A DNA stretch of 39,459 bases from an uncultured Pelagibacteraceae bacterium (GTDB lineage: Bacteria > Pseudomonadota > Alphaproteobacteria > Pelagibacterales > Pelagibacteraceae). The position numbers and the translations under genes are program-made. The notes beneath the pieces were generated by a model. The model was not told the DNA's origin. It was given only the letters and a program-made list of their open reading frames with translations, and ran no database searches. Shown here piece by piece: positions 25,495-34,417 of the stretch; position 1 is the first letter of the stretch; each line of letters begins with the position of its first letter. Location: contig CACLDI010000007.1 in NCBI GenBank assembly GCA_902605605.1, positions 1-39,459 on the forward strand, written 5' to 3'.

Positions 25495-25872
25495 TTATCT
25501 ATTAGTTTTAAATTCTCTCCAAGTTCTAATCAATACAGGAGCAAGGATTATTGAAATTCCTATAATTGTCATAATTGATGTTGCTGCTGCAGAGCCAAAT
25601 AATATTACTTCCTCGTTTACTAAATTGTCGTAAATTAACCAAGATAAAGATTGAGCACTTCCCTCAGCACTAAAACCAATTATTGGTTCAAATACTCTAA
25701 AATTATCCATCAAAGAAATTAACGCTACAAAAGTAACCACAGGATATATATGAGGCAAAACAATATGTTTAACTCTTTGAAATCTTGAAGCGCCATCTAT
25801 GATTGATGCTTCTAAAGGCTCCTGAGGTACTGTTTGAAGAGCAGCATAAAACACAACAAAAGCAAATGTACT
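25495..25872 (-). pseudogene. MalF/UgpA-type sugar ABC permease, 5' part missing
   Basis: Only the C-terminal ~125 residues of a CUT1 permease are present: STFAFVVFYAALQTVP leading into the EAA coupling loop (QEPLEASIIDGASRFQRVKHIVLP), then three helices and the end IRTWREFKTNR. A GTG at 25854 could serve as a start, but family homology continues upstream to about 25870 and then stops abruptly at a TAA in frame, next to the equally truncated holB on the other strand. About half of the protein is lost, so it cannot form a normal permease. The sequence junction is discussed in the findings. Confidence 0.82.
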
Positions 25873-26664
25873 TTAGCTTATCATATAATTAATTATATTT
25901 TATCCATAAATGAAGATCACAATTATAATACCAAAGATTATAAAATTAATAGTGAAAATAAATCTTTTAAATTAATTAAGAATAAATCCAATCCTAATTT
26001 TAACCTCATTGATGTTGAGGATGGAAAAAAAAATATTGATATTAATCAAATTCGAGATCTAATTTCTAATTTAAATAAATCATCATTTAATGAAAGCCCA
26101 AGGTTTGTTTTGATTGATAATATAAATTTACTTAACCTTAATTCTGTAAACGCATTGCTTAAAGTAATTGAAGAACCTAATGATAATATAAACTTTATTT
26201 TAATAAATAGTAACAAACGTGTGCTAGCTACTTTAAAATCAAGATGTATAAATTTTAAGATCTCACTTTCGCAAAATCAAGTGATTGAAATAGCTAACAA
26301 GATTATAGATCAAGATATTGATGACTTAATTAACAAAGAATTGATTAATTACTACACCACACCTGGCCAGTTATTAAGAGTTTTAAAAATTTCAGAAGAG
26401 TTTGAAATTGATGTAAAAAATTTATCATTAGAAAATGTCCTATCATTGATAATCAAAAATAAACTTTATAAAAAAGATAAAAAATTAATCGAATTGACTT
26501 ACTCATTTATTGAAATTTACTTCAGGAATAAAGTTAATATTAAAAATATTGAAATATTAAGTTTTCATACTTTTTTTTTAAAAAAAATTATTAATACAAA
26601 AATTTATAATTTAGACGAAGAGTCTATTTTTATGGAATTTGAAGATCGAATTTTAAATGGATAA
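25834..26664 (+). pseudogene. holB: DNA polymerase III delta-prime subunit, 5' end missing
   Basis: The frame is an AAA+ clamp-loader subunit (HolB/DnaX-like): LAYHIINYILS after the P-loop, IDINQIRDLISNLN, RFVLIDNINLLNLNSVNALLKVIEEP (Walker B and following helix) and the sensor region TLKSRCINFKI. The normal start with the Walker A loop (GxxGxGK) is absent; before TLAYHII the frame is just reverse-strand ABC permease sequence, so real holB begins near 25870. In related genomes tmk usually precedes holB and metG follows; metG is here (overlap 8 bases) but tmk is not. It would be essential for replication, so an intact copy must exist or the junction is artificial. Confidence 0.82.
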
Positions 26665-28198
26665 AAATTTTTATATCACTACTCCAATATACTATCCTTC
26701 TGCCAGACCTCATATGGGCCATGCATATTCAAGCATAATTGCTGATTTTTTTTCGCGATTTAAAACTATCGATGGATACAAAGTTTGTTTTTTAACTGGG
26801 ACCGATGAACATGGACTTAAGATTCAAAGATCGGCTGAGAAAGAAGGTTTAGATCCTCTTAAATTCTGTGATCAAATTAGTAAAACATTTAGAGATTTAT
26901 CTAAAACTTTAAATTTAACCAATACAGATTTTATACGTACAACTGAAGACAGACACAAGAAAACAGTTCAGCATTTATGGAAAGAGCTAGAAAAAAATGA
27001 TGATATTTATCTTTCTAATTATTCAGGATGGTACTCTGTTTCAGATGAAGCTTTTTATAATGAAGACGAAATAGAAGAAATAGATGGTAAAAAAATTTCA
27101 ATTAGTTCTAAATCAACTGTAGAATGGATAGAGGAGGAGTCTTATTTTTTTAGACTCTCTAAATGGGAAAAGCCCTTATTAGATTTTTATGAAAAAAATC
27201 CTAATTTTATTTCACCTGAATCAAGAAAAAATGAAGTAATAAGTTTTGTTAAAAGCGGACTCAAAGATCTTTCAGTAAGTAGAAAAACTTTTTCATGGGG
27301 TATTCAGGTTCCTGGAAATGAAAATCATGTTATTTACGTTTGGCTTGATGCACTTACCAACTACATAAGCGCCTTGAACTATCCCAATAAAGAAGATGAG
27401 TTGTTTAAAAAATTTTGGCCTGCTTCATTACATTTGATTGGAAAAGATATATTAAGATTTCACGCTGTATACTGGCCAGCTTTTTTATTAGCAGCTAACA
27501 TAGAATTACCAAAAAAAGTTTACGGTCATGGTTGGATACTGTCAGGTGATGAGAAAATGTCTAAATCAAAAGGTAATATTTTAGATCCTTTACAAATTAT
27601 TGATGAATACGGCCTGGATCCTTTAAGATATTATTTGATAAAAGAAGTATCTTTTGGGAATGATGGTAATATATCCCAGGATAGATTGGAGGATTGTATA
27701 AATAGTGATTTAGCAAATAATTATGGTAATTTATGTCAACGAGTTACTGCATTTGCAATAAAAAATTGTGATGGAAAAATACCAGAAAAAATTAAGTTTG
27801 AAGAGGATGATTTAAATATCTTAAATAAATTTAAAGATAATTTAGAAACCATCAGATCTAAAATAGACCAACAAAATTTAAACTTTTATATAGATTATAT
27901 AATTAACTCACTATTTGAGGCTAATAAATATTTTAATGATCAAGAACCTTGGAAAAAGAAGGATGATATTACTAGATTAAATACCATAGTTTTTACTTCT
28001 CTAGAAATAATTAGAAAAATAAGTTTTTTACTCTATCCGATAATCCCAGGTTCAGTATTAAAGGCTTTAAAAATATTCAATCTTGGTGAAAATGACATTA
28101 AATTAGAAGACATATCTAAAAATGAATTTTTAATTAAAGGAAATAGTATAAATAAAATAGATATACTCTTTAAAAAAATAGAAAAAAATAATGATTGA
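26657..28198 (+). CDS. metG: Methionyl-tRNA synthetase
   Basis: The 513-residue protein charges tRNA-Met with methionine. Class I signatures are PSARPHMGHAYS (HIGH motif, about residue 17) and GDEKMSKSKGN (KMSKS, about residue 298), plus CFLTGTDEHGLK and the anticodon-binding helical domain at the C-terminus. There is no four-cysteine zinc knuckle and no C-terminal tRNA-binding (Trbp111) domain, which is the short form common in alphaproteobacteria. It overlaps holB by 8 bases and tatD by 8, forming a tight operon. A/T-run-rich but without frameshift. Confidence 0.96.
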   Translation: MDKNFYITTPIYYPSARPHMGHAYSSIIADFFSRFKTIDGYKVCFLTGTDEHGLKIQRSAEKEGLDPLKFCDQISKTFRDLSKTLNLTNTDFIRTTEDRHKKTVQHLWKELEKNDDIYLSNYSGWYSVSDEAFYNEDEIEEIDGKKISISSKSTVEWIEEESYFFRLSKWEKPLLDFYEKNPNFISPESRKNEVISFVKSGLKDLSVSRKTFSWGIQVPGNENHVIYVWLDALTNYISALNYPNKEDELFKKFWPASLHLIGKDILRFHAVYWPAFLLAANIELPKKVYGHGWILSGDEKMSKSKGNILDPLQIIDEYGLDPLRYYLIKEVSFGNDGNISQDRLEDCINSDLANNYGNLCQRVTAFAIKNCDGKIPEKIKFEEDDLNILNKFKDNLETIRSKIDQQNLNFYIDYIINSLFEANKYFNDQEPWKKKDDITRLNTIVFTSLEIIRKISFLLYPIIPGSVLKALKIFNLGENDIKLEDISKNEFLIKGNSINKIDILFKKIEKNND

Positions 28199-28952
28199 TT
28201 CACACTGTCATCTTGATCATGAACCATTATTAAGTGATCTTAATAATGTAATACAAAGATCAAAAAATGTTGGTATTAAAAAATTACTCACCATATCAAC
28301 ATCAATAGATAGTTTTTCTAAAATTAAACAATTAATTCATAAAGATGATATTATTTATGGCACAGTTGGTATACACCCACACGAAAGTAACAAAAATGTT
28401 TTAACTTCCTCTCAATTAGTTCAAAACTTTAAAGAAAATGAAAAAATTATTGGCATAGGTGAAACCGGATTAGATTTTTACTATAATAACAGTGATCGTA
28501 ATAAACAAATATCAAGTTTTAAAGAACACATAGAAGCTTCAATTGAGACAAATTCACCATTAATTGTTCATTCACGAAATGCAGAAAACGAAACATATGA
28601 AATACTTAATTCATATAAAAATAATAATCTTAAAATTTTAATGCATTGTTTTACAGGATCTAAAGAATTTTCAAAAAAACTTTTACTGTTGAACTCATAT
28701 TTTTCAGCAAGTGGTATTATTACATTTAAAAACTCTTTAGATTTACAAGATACCTTTAAGTCCTTACCTCTAGAAAAAGTATTGATTGAAACAGACAGTC
28801 CCTTTTTAGCCCCTGTACCAAATAGAGGTAAAAAAAATGAACCATCATTTATTGATTTTACAGCTGTAAAGCTTGCAGAAATTAAAGAAATATCAAAGTC
28901 AAAACTTATTGAAATAACTACAAATAATTTTAATCAACTGTTCTTTAATTAA
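28191..28952 (+). CDS. TatD-family metal-dependent hydrolase
   Basis: A 253-residue TatD/YcfH-type TIM-barrel hydrolase. Metal ligands are visible in order: HCHLD near the start, the Glu in IGIGETGLDFYY, His in LIVHSRNA, His in LMHCFTG and Asp in ETDSPFLAP. The family comprises DNases acting on 3' ends and D-aminoacyl-tRNA-deacylase-like activities; the exact substrate is uncertain. Position directly after metG (overlap 8 bases) is the classic metG-tatD arrangement. Confidence 0.93.
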   Translation: MIDSHCHLDHEPLLSDLNNVIQRSKNVGIKKLLTISTSIDSFSKIKQLIHKDDIIYGTVGIHPHESNKNVLTSSQLVQNFKENEKIIGIGETGLDFYYNNSDRNKQISSFKEHIEASIETNSPLIVHSRNAENETYEILNSYKNNNLKILMHCFTGSKEFSKKLLLLNSYFSASGIITFKNSLDLQDTFKSLPLEKVLIETDSPFLAPVPNRGKKNEPSFIDFTAVKLAEIKEISKSKLIEITTNNFNQLFFN

Positions 28953-28957
28953 TAGTT

Positions 28958-29728
28958 ATGAAATTTATTATATTAGGGTGTGGTAGTTCAATGGGTGTGC
29001 CAAGACCAGATGGTTTTTATGGTAATTGTGATCCAAATAATAAAAAAAACCATAGAACAAGATGCTCAGCATTGTTTCAAACCTCAGATGAAAATATTTT
29101 GATAGATACTTCACCAGATCTTAGACAACAACTATTGAGACATAAAATTAAAAAGATAAATAAAGTACTTTATTCACATATGCACGGTGATCAAACTCAT
29201 GGCATAAATGATTTAAGATCTTTCTTTATCAACAGTAGAAAACCAATTGACGTTTATGCTGATAAATTTACCTCAAATTATCTTTTGAATACTTTTTCTT
29301 ATATTTTTAAAAGCTATACGAAAGAATATCCTGCAACATTAAAATTAAATAAATTAAAAAATGATTTTTTTATTTTAAATAATAAGAGAAAAATTCAAAT
29401 AAAATCTGTTGAAGTTGATCATGGTAAAATTAAATCAAACTGTTTTATTATGGATAAGAAATTAGCCTATATAAGTGATGTAAGTAAAATATATAAGAAA
29501 GATTATAAATATTTTAAAAATTTGAAATATTTAATAATTGATTGCTTATGGTACAATTTTCATCCATCTCACTTTAATTTGGAAAACTCTTTATCAATGA
29601 TTGAGGAATTTAAACCTAAAAATGCTATTTTAACAAATTTATCACCAGTATTAGATTATAAAGTTTTAAAAAAACTTTTACCTAAAAATGTAATCCCAGC
29701 ACATGATGGTTTAACAATTAAATTATAG
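28958..29728 (+). CDS. PhnP-like metallo-beta-lactamase-fold hydrolase
   Basis: A 256-residue MBL-fold protein close to PhnP/RNase Z-type phosphodiesterases: LGCGSSMGVPRPDGFYGNCD, the metal motif SHMHGDQTHGINDLR, VDHGKIKSNCF, YISDVSK and a late His in IPAHDG. The usual HxHxDH is HxHxDQ, followed by another His (THG), so the second-site His is altered; I believe this variant occurs in alphaproteobacterial homologs. It lies 5 bp after tatD and is the last gene of the holB-metG-tatD operon. Its substrate, perhaps a cyclic phosphodiester, is not known. The stop overlaps the convergent peroxidase gene by 6 bases. Confidence 0.87.
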   Translation: MKFIILGCGSSMGVPRPDGFYGNCDPNNKKNHRTRCSALFQTSDENILIDTSPDLRQQLLRHKIKKINKVLYSHMHGDQTHGINDLRSFFINSRKPIDVYADKFTSNYLLNTFSYIFKSYTKEYPATLKLNKLKNDFFILNNKRKIQIKSVEVDHGKIKSNCFIMDKKLAYISDVSKIYKKDYKYFKNLKYLIIDCLWYNFHPSHFNLENSLSMIEEFKPKNAILTNLSPVLDYKVLKKLLPKNVIPAHDGLTIKL

Positions 29729-30268
29729 TACACCTTCAATTTTTTTTATTAATTTACCAGACATTGGTTTAGTAAAAGATGCAAATGTATCCTCAATTTT
29801 ACCTTCTTTATTAATCAATATTTTATAAAAATTCCATTTTGGAACTGCTGATTTTCCATAGTTTTTTTTTGCCCATTTATAGATTTCATGCGCATTATCA
29901 CCTTTAATTTCAGTAATAGTAGATAAAGGGAAGTTAATATTAAAATTTACCTCACAAAACTTTTTGACTTCTTCATTTTCTTTTTTTTCTTGATTAAATG
30001 TATTTGAGGGTATGCCCAAAACTATTAAGCCCTTTGATTTATAAGTGTCCCATAGTTCTTGTAATTCTTCATATTGATTAGTAAAACCACAATAACTTGC
30101 AGTATTAACTACTAAGACAGCTTTATTTTTATATTCCTTAAAATCTATTATCTCTCCAGTTATACTTTCTATTTTTAGGTCGTAAAAAATTTTTTCATAC
30201 TCAGCTTTTACTAAATTGTTAAAAAAAAACATAATTATTATTATACCACTTAAAAATATTTTCCTCAT
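29723..30268 (-). CDS. Exported glutathione/thioredoxin peroxidase-like protein
   Basis: A 181-residue GPx-family protein with a Sec signal (MRKIFLSGIIIIMFFFNNLVKA), so it acts in the periplasm. The peroxidatic cysteine is Cys60 in VNTASYCGFTNQY, and WNF (Trp145, Asn146) is present. The conserved Gln of the catalytic tetrad, in the region usually written PxNQF, is Thr90 (IPSNTFNQE). Cys105 (KKFCEVNF) sits where thioredoxin-dependent GPx members keep the resolving cysteine, so electrons probably come from a thioredoxin-like protein rather than glutathione. nhaA is 9 bp upstream on the same strand. Confidence 0.87.
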   Translation of the reverse strand: MRKIFLSGIIIIMFFFNNLVKAEYEKIFYDLKIESITGEIIDFKEYKNKAVLVVNTASYCGFTNQYEELQELWDTYKSKGLIVLGIPSNTFNQEKKENEEVKKFCEVNFNINFPLSTITEIKGDNAHEIYKWAKKNYGKSAVPKWNFYKILINKEGKIEDTFASFTKPMSGKLIKKIEGVL

Positions 30269-30277
30269 TTATTGTAA

Positions 30278-31459
30278 TTACTTTTTAGGTTTATTGGGGG
30301 TAAGTAATATTAAAAAATACCCAAATAAAGTTGACAGTAATGACCCAGTTAATACACCAATTTTAACTCCATCCATATACTCCATATTTTCTGCAAAAGC
30401 TAAATTTCCAACAAATAGACTCATTGTAAAACCGATGCCAGTTAGAACACCGACGCCATAAAAATTGTACCAACTAGTATCACTAGGCATTTGTGCAATC
30501 TTAGCTTTAATGGATACATAGGAGAAAATAAAGACACCAAGTTGCTTACCAACAAATAATCCTAATAAAATCCCCAAAGGCACTTTGTTTAACAAGGATC
30601 CAAAAGTTAAGCCTTCAAGTGATACACCCGCGTTAGCAAAGGCAAATAAAGGCATTATTCCAAAAGCGACATAAGGACTGATTGCGTGTTCAATTTTAAT
30701 TAATAATGAAAAATCTTTTTCTTTTTTCCTATGAGGTATTGTCATAGCTAGCAGAACACCAGCAATGGTTGCGTGTACACCTGAGTTATGTGTAAAATCC
30801 CATAGAAACAATCCTACAATCAAGTAGGGTAAAAATTTTTTGATATTAAATTTGTTGATCAGTAATAAAATGATAAATGCTGTAAGCATTAAAAGTAAAT
30901 ATTTTATACTTAAGTTACCTGAGTAAAAAAGAGCTATAATAACAATTGCTCCCAGATCATCTATAATAGCTAGTGCAGTTAAAAAAACTTTTAAAGATAA
31001 AGGCACCCTTTTTCCAAGTAGTGACAAAACACCTAATGAGAAAGCTATATCTGTAGCTGAAGGTATAGCCCATCCTTTTAAAGTTTCACTGTCACCAAAG
31101 TTTATAAAAACATAAAATAATGCAGGTACCAACATACCACCTACTGCTGCAATTATTGGAAGTAAGGCTTGTTTTATATTTGAAAGTTCCCCCTGTAAAA
31201 ATTCTCTTTTAATCTCAAGTGTTACAAAGAAAAAAAATATTGCCATCAAGGCATCATTAATCCAATGAATTACAGATAGTTTTAATCCAAAATTATTAAT
31301 ACCAATGAATAGGTATTTATTTAACGTTGAAAAGTATAAATCTGCTAAGTTTGAATTACTTATAAATAAAGCAATGATAGCAGCAAATAACAAAACTAAT
31401 CCACTAGCTGCTTCTAATTTAAAGAACCATTTGAAAGGCTTTGATATATAATTGATCAT
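30278..31459 (-). CDS. nhaA: Na+/H+ antiporter NhaA
   Basis: A 393-residue, twelve-helix sodium-proton antiporter. Family landmarks are NDALMAIFFFFVTLEIKREF, GWAIPSATDIAFSLGVLSLLG (with the ion-binding Asp), LTALAIIDDLGAIVIIALFY (the Asp pair of the ion site) and GIGFTMSLFVGNLAF at the end. The first few residues match the short amphipathic N-terminus (ISKPFKWFFKLEAASG). It exports Na+ and sets pH in the inner membrane; marine bacteria live in high Na+. It follows the zinc-ribbon gene by 4 bp. Confidence 0.95.
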   Translation of the reverse strand: MINYISKPFKWFFKLEAASGLVLLFAAIIALFISNSNLADLYFSTLNKYLFIGINNFGLKLSVIHWINDALMAIFFFFVTLEIKREFLQGELSNIKQALLPIIAAVGGMLVPALFYVFINFGDSETLKGWAIPSATDIAFSLGVLSLLGKRVPLSLKVFLTALAIIDDLGAIVIIALFYSGNLSIKYLLLMLTAFIILLLINKFNIKKFLPYLIVGLFLWDFTHNSGVHATIAGVLLAMTIPHRKKEKDFSLLIKIEHAISPYVAFGIMPLFAFANAGVSLEGLTFGSLLNKVPLGILLGLFVGKQLGVFIFSYVSIKAKIAQMPSDTSWYNFYGVGVLTGIGFTMSLFVGNLAFAENMEYMDGVKIGVLTGSLLSTLFGYFLILLTPNKPKK

Positions 31460-31463
31460 AAAA

Positions 31464-31958
31464 TTATGAAAGGTCTATAATAAATAGTTTAATATCTTTC
31501 AATGTTTCATATAGGTTGAATAGCAACACTTCTAATCCAGGAAATATGTTTATTAATGGCGTTTTTAGAGTGTCTAGCAAAATAATTAGTGCACCTAATG
31601 AAATTATAAACACAATTAAATATGAAAAAAACTTGCTACTTTGAGTTTTTTTAATTACCTCAGGTTTGCTCTCTGTTTCCTTGTTAGTTGATAATTCTGA
31701 TTTAACTTTTTTATTATCTTTAACCAGTTCTTTTATAGTTTGATCTTTAGATACATCATCATTTAATTTGTTACTATCCTCATTTTCTTGAATGGTGATA
31801 TCATCATTTATTTGAAGAGTTTCTGGTATTGGATCTTCTTTATTATAAAACCAAACATGATCACATGAGCCACATTGTAAATTCCGACCATCAGTTGGAA
31901 TTAAATTTATATCTATATTGAATTTCTTTTTACAAGATGGGCAAGTAATAATCATCAA
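31464..31958 (-). CDS. MJ0042-type zinc-ribbon membrane protein
   Basis: A 164-residue protein starting with a zinc ribbon (CPSCKKKFNI ... LQCGSCDHVWFY; two CxxC pairs), followed by a long acidic and lysine-rich linker (about 45-105) and one membrane helix (about 114-136). This layout is common in alphaproteobacteria (zinc_ribbon_4/5 family) and usually has unknown function; regulation or sensing near the membrane has been suggested for such proteins. It leads the minus-strand operon with nhaA and the peroxidase. Confidence 0.82.
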   Translation of the reverse strand: MMIITCPSCKKKFNIDINLIPTDGRNLQCGSCDHVWFYNKEDPIPETLQINDDITIQENEDSNKLNDDVSKDQTIKELVKDNKKVKSELSTNKETESKPEVIKKTQSSKFFSYLIVFIISLGALIILLDTLKTPLINIFPGLEVLLFNLYETLKDIKLFIIDLS

Positions 31959-32011
31959 TTCCTATATATCAGAAATTTATTAAAATTCTTTTAATTTTAA
32001 AGCTTTAATCA

Positions 32012-32039
32012 TTGAAAATATCAATAACTACTGTATTAG
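32012..32039 (+). promoter_or_regulatory. Candidate promoter for tRNA-Pro
   Basis: TTGAAA (32012-32017) and TATTAG (32034-32039) are separated by 16 bases, with the expected start about 10 bases before the tRNA 5' end. Both boxes match only partly and the whole region is AT-rich, so chance is possible. Confidence 0.4.
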
Positions 32040-32048
32040 TAATGCTCT

Positions 32049-32125
<77 letters not shown>

Positions 32126-32130
32126 TCATT

Positions 32131-32412
32131 ATGAAAAAAGCAATAATTTATATTCCTAACAAAAGCCCAATGCAATCAGGTCTTGGAAAAACCAACAAGT
32201 GGATTTTGGAATTTAAAACAAAAGACCCAACAAAAAATCCTTTGATGGGATGGGAAAGTTCTGATGATACTTTAACTGAGTTGAAATTGGAATTTTCATC
32301 TAAAGAACTAGCAATAAATTATGCAAAAAAGAAAAAAATAGAATTTGAGCTAATTGAACCTAGAAAAAGAAAAACTGTAAAAAAATCTTATGCGGATAAT
32401 TTTTTAAAGTAA
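32131..32412 (+). CDS. NDUFS4-like complex I accessory subunit
   Basis: A 93-residue protein of the ETC complex I NDUFS4/18-kDa family: RNA-independent core around KWILEFKTKDPTKNPLMGWESSDDT and a middle LEFSSKELAINYAKKKKIEFEL, with a basic tail (PRKRKTVKKSYADNF). In mitochondria and alphaproteobacteria this accessory subunit stabilises the peripheral arm of NADH dehydrogenase. The gene is away from a nuo operon, as is usual for this subunit. It follows tRNA-Pro by 5 bases and precedes sbmA by 2. Confidence 0.88.
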   Translation: MKKAIIYIPNKSPMQSGLGKTNKWILEFKTKDPTKNPLMGWESSDDTLTELKLEFSSKELAINYAKKKKIEFELIEPRKRKTVKKSYADNFLK

Positions 32413-32414
32413 TT

Positions 32415-33407
32415 ATGTTTAGATTTTTTACTGAAAGAAATTGGTATTTATGGTCTTGGCTAGGGTCTTTTATAATTCTTTCTTCACTTTGGATACAAGT
32501 TAAAATTGACGTTAAAATAAACGAGTGGTTTGGACAATTCTATGACATGATTCAAAAAGCTCTTGGTTCTCCAAATGCTATTACTATTGAAGAATATTGG
32601 TCTAGCTTACTCTCATTTATTATTCTAGCAGCAATGTATGTTGGGGTTGCAGTATTAGTAAGTTTTTTTACATCACATTATTTGTTCAGATGGAGAGCTG
32701 CTATGGTTGAATGGTACCACTCTGTTTATGATAAAGCTCGTAAAATTGAAGGTGCTGCTCAAAGAGTTCAAGAGGACACAATAAAATTTTCTAGGATAAT
32801 GGAGTCTCTTGGAACGAGTTTGATTGAAGCTTTAATGATTTTAATTGAGTTTATGCCAATTTTGTTTGGGTTGAGTATAGGTATTCCAATTTTCTTTTTT
32901 GGTGACTGGGACTATGGTTTAATTGTTGGTGCTCTTATTTGGTCAATTGGTGGAACTATTTTTCTAATAATTTTAGGTCTAATTTTAAGGTTGGTTGGTG
33001 TTGAATATGACTTACAGAAAAAAGAGGCCGCATACAGAAAAATATTAGTGATAGCTGAGGATGATGGAACTATAAGACCAAAAACTATAGATGAATTATT
33101 TGAAGATGTTAGAGGCATTCATTATTTAAGTTATTTAAGATATTTATATTTTAATATTGGTAGAATTGCCTACTTACAAGCCAATGTATTATCTGCATAT
33201 GTTTTTTTAGCTCCTGCGATAGTTGCGGGTGCTGTTACTCTCGGAGTTATGCAACAAATAATAAGAGCATTTGGAAGAGTAGAGGGATCAATGCAATATA
33301 TATTAAAAGCATGGCCTACAATAATAGAACTTGCAAGTGTTTATAAACGTTTAAGAGAATTTGAATATAAAATAAAACAAGACGATCTTGTTGACGATAA
33401 AATCTAA
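32415..33407 (+). CDS. SbmA/BacA-family inner-membrane peptide transporter
   Basis: A 330-residue membrane protein with the SbmA/BacA features: WIQVKIDVKINEWFGQFYDM near the N-terminus, RWRAAMVEWYHSVYDKARKIEGAAQRVQEDT in the middle, VGVEYDLQKKEAAYRKILV and REFEYKI at the end. SbmA/BacA proteins import peptides and peptide-like antibiotics using the proton gradient, and BacA-type homologs affect lipid A fatty acids. The ABC-type ATPase domain seen in BclA relatives is absent. The stop overlaps the glpX start by one base. Confidence 0.88.
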   Translation: MFRFFTERNWYLWSWLGSFIILSSLWIQVKIDVKINEWFGQFYDMIQKALGSPNAITIEEYWSSLLSFIILAAMYVGVAVLVSFFTSHYLFRWRAAMVEWYHSVYDKARKIEGAAQRVQEDTIKFSRIMESLGTSLIEALMILIEFMPILFGLSIGIPIFFFGDWDYGLIVGALIWSIGGTIFLIILGLILRLVGVEYDLQKKEAAYRKILVIAEDDGTIRPKTIDELFEDVRGIHYLSYLRYLYFNIGRIAYLQANVLSAYVFLAPAIVAGAVTLGVMQQIIRAFGRVEGSMQYILKAWPTIIELASVYKRLREFEYKIKQDDLVDDKI

Positions 33408-34348
33408 TGACAATTGACCAAAAATTTATTGATCAATTTGTGAATGTTACATCGAAAGCGGCACTGTCTTCGTATCACTTAATTGGAAAAAATGACAAAA
33501 TTGCAGCTGATAAAGCAGCTGTAGATTCAATGAGAAAAGAATTAAATCATTTAGATATTAATGGTGAGATAGTTATTGGTGAGGGAGAACTAGATGAAGC
33601 TCCAATGTTATATATTGGTGAAAAAGTAGGCACCACTAATGGTCCTGAAATAGATATTGCGGTTGACCCACTGGAAGGTACTAATTTTGCTGCAAATAAT
33701 CTTCCAGGAGCTTTGTCTGTAATTGCAATTGCAGAAAAAAATAATCTTTTTAATGCTCCTGAAACATATATGGAAAAAATTTCTGCGAAAGTAAAAGAAA
33801 AGGGTGTCATTGATTTAGATTATTCTGTAAAGGAAAATATTTTTAATTTATCTGAATATTTAAATAAAAAACCTGAAACTATTACCGCCTGCATTATGGA
33901 CAGACCCAGACACAAAAATATTATCAATGATTTAAATAAATTAGGTGTTAATATAAAATTAATTACTGATGGTGATGTATCAGGTGCTTTATTAGTAACT
34001 GATGACAAATATAACGTTGATATTTTTCTTGGCATAGGTGGTGGTCCTGAAGGTGTTTTAGCCTCTGCGGCTCTTGATACTTTTAATTGTAGTTTTCAAG
34101 GAAGATTTTTATTTGATACTGATGAAGATAAAATAAGAGCTAATAAAATGGGAATTAATAATTTGACGAAAAAATACGAATTAAATGAGATAATTAAAGG
34201 CGACTCAATTTTTTGTGCAACAGGGATAACATCAGGAGATTTAGTTTCAGGTATAAAAAATGAAAATAATGAATTCATCTCTGAAACTTTGGTTACGCAT
34301 AAGAGCTCAGGTATGAAAAAAGTAATTAAAAAAGTTGTAAATGGATAA
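33407..34348 (+). CDS. glpX: Class II fructose-1,6-bisphosphatase
   Basis: A 313-residue GlpX-type fructose-1,6-bisphosphatase (fructose 1,6-bisphosphate to fructose 6-phosphate), a gluconeogenic enzyme. Visible motifs are IVIGEGELDEAPMLYIGE, the metal site DPLEGTNFAAN, GDVSGALL, GIGGGPEGVLA and ATGITSGDLVSG. It would serve sugar-phosphate synthesis from the pyruvate-level products of the sugar-acid route. It overlaps sbmA by one base, and tRNA-Glu follows after 69 bases. Confidence 0.95.
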   Translation: MTIDQKFIDQFVNVTSKAALSSYHLIGKNDKIAADKAAVDSMRKELNHLDINGEIVIGEGELDEAPMLYIGEKVGTTNGPEIDIAVDPLEGTNFAANNLPGALSVIAIAEKNNLFNAPETYMEKISAKVKEKGVIDLDYSVKENIFNLSEYLNKKPETITACIMDRPRHKNIINDLNKLGVNIKLITDGDVSGALLVTDDKYNVDIFLGIGGGPEGVLASAALDTFNCSFQGRFLFDTDEDKIRANKMGINNLTKKYELNEIIKGDSIFCATGITSGDLVSGIKNENNEFISETLVTHKSSGMKKVIKKVVNG

Positions 34349-34396
34349 AGTTGTTAATTATAACAAATCTATTAATACTTGATTATTACACTTTTT

Positions 34397-34402
34397 TACA
34401 AT
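34397..34402 (+). promoter_or_regulatory. Candidate -10 box of the tRNA-Glu promoter
   Basis: TACAAT (34397-34402) matches five of six positions of the -10 consensus and lies 15 bases before the tRNA 5' end. No matching -35 box at the usual spacing is evident. AT richness makes this only a tentative call. Confidence 0.3.
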
Positions 34403-34417
34403 AAAAAGCAGCAATTC

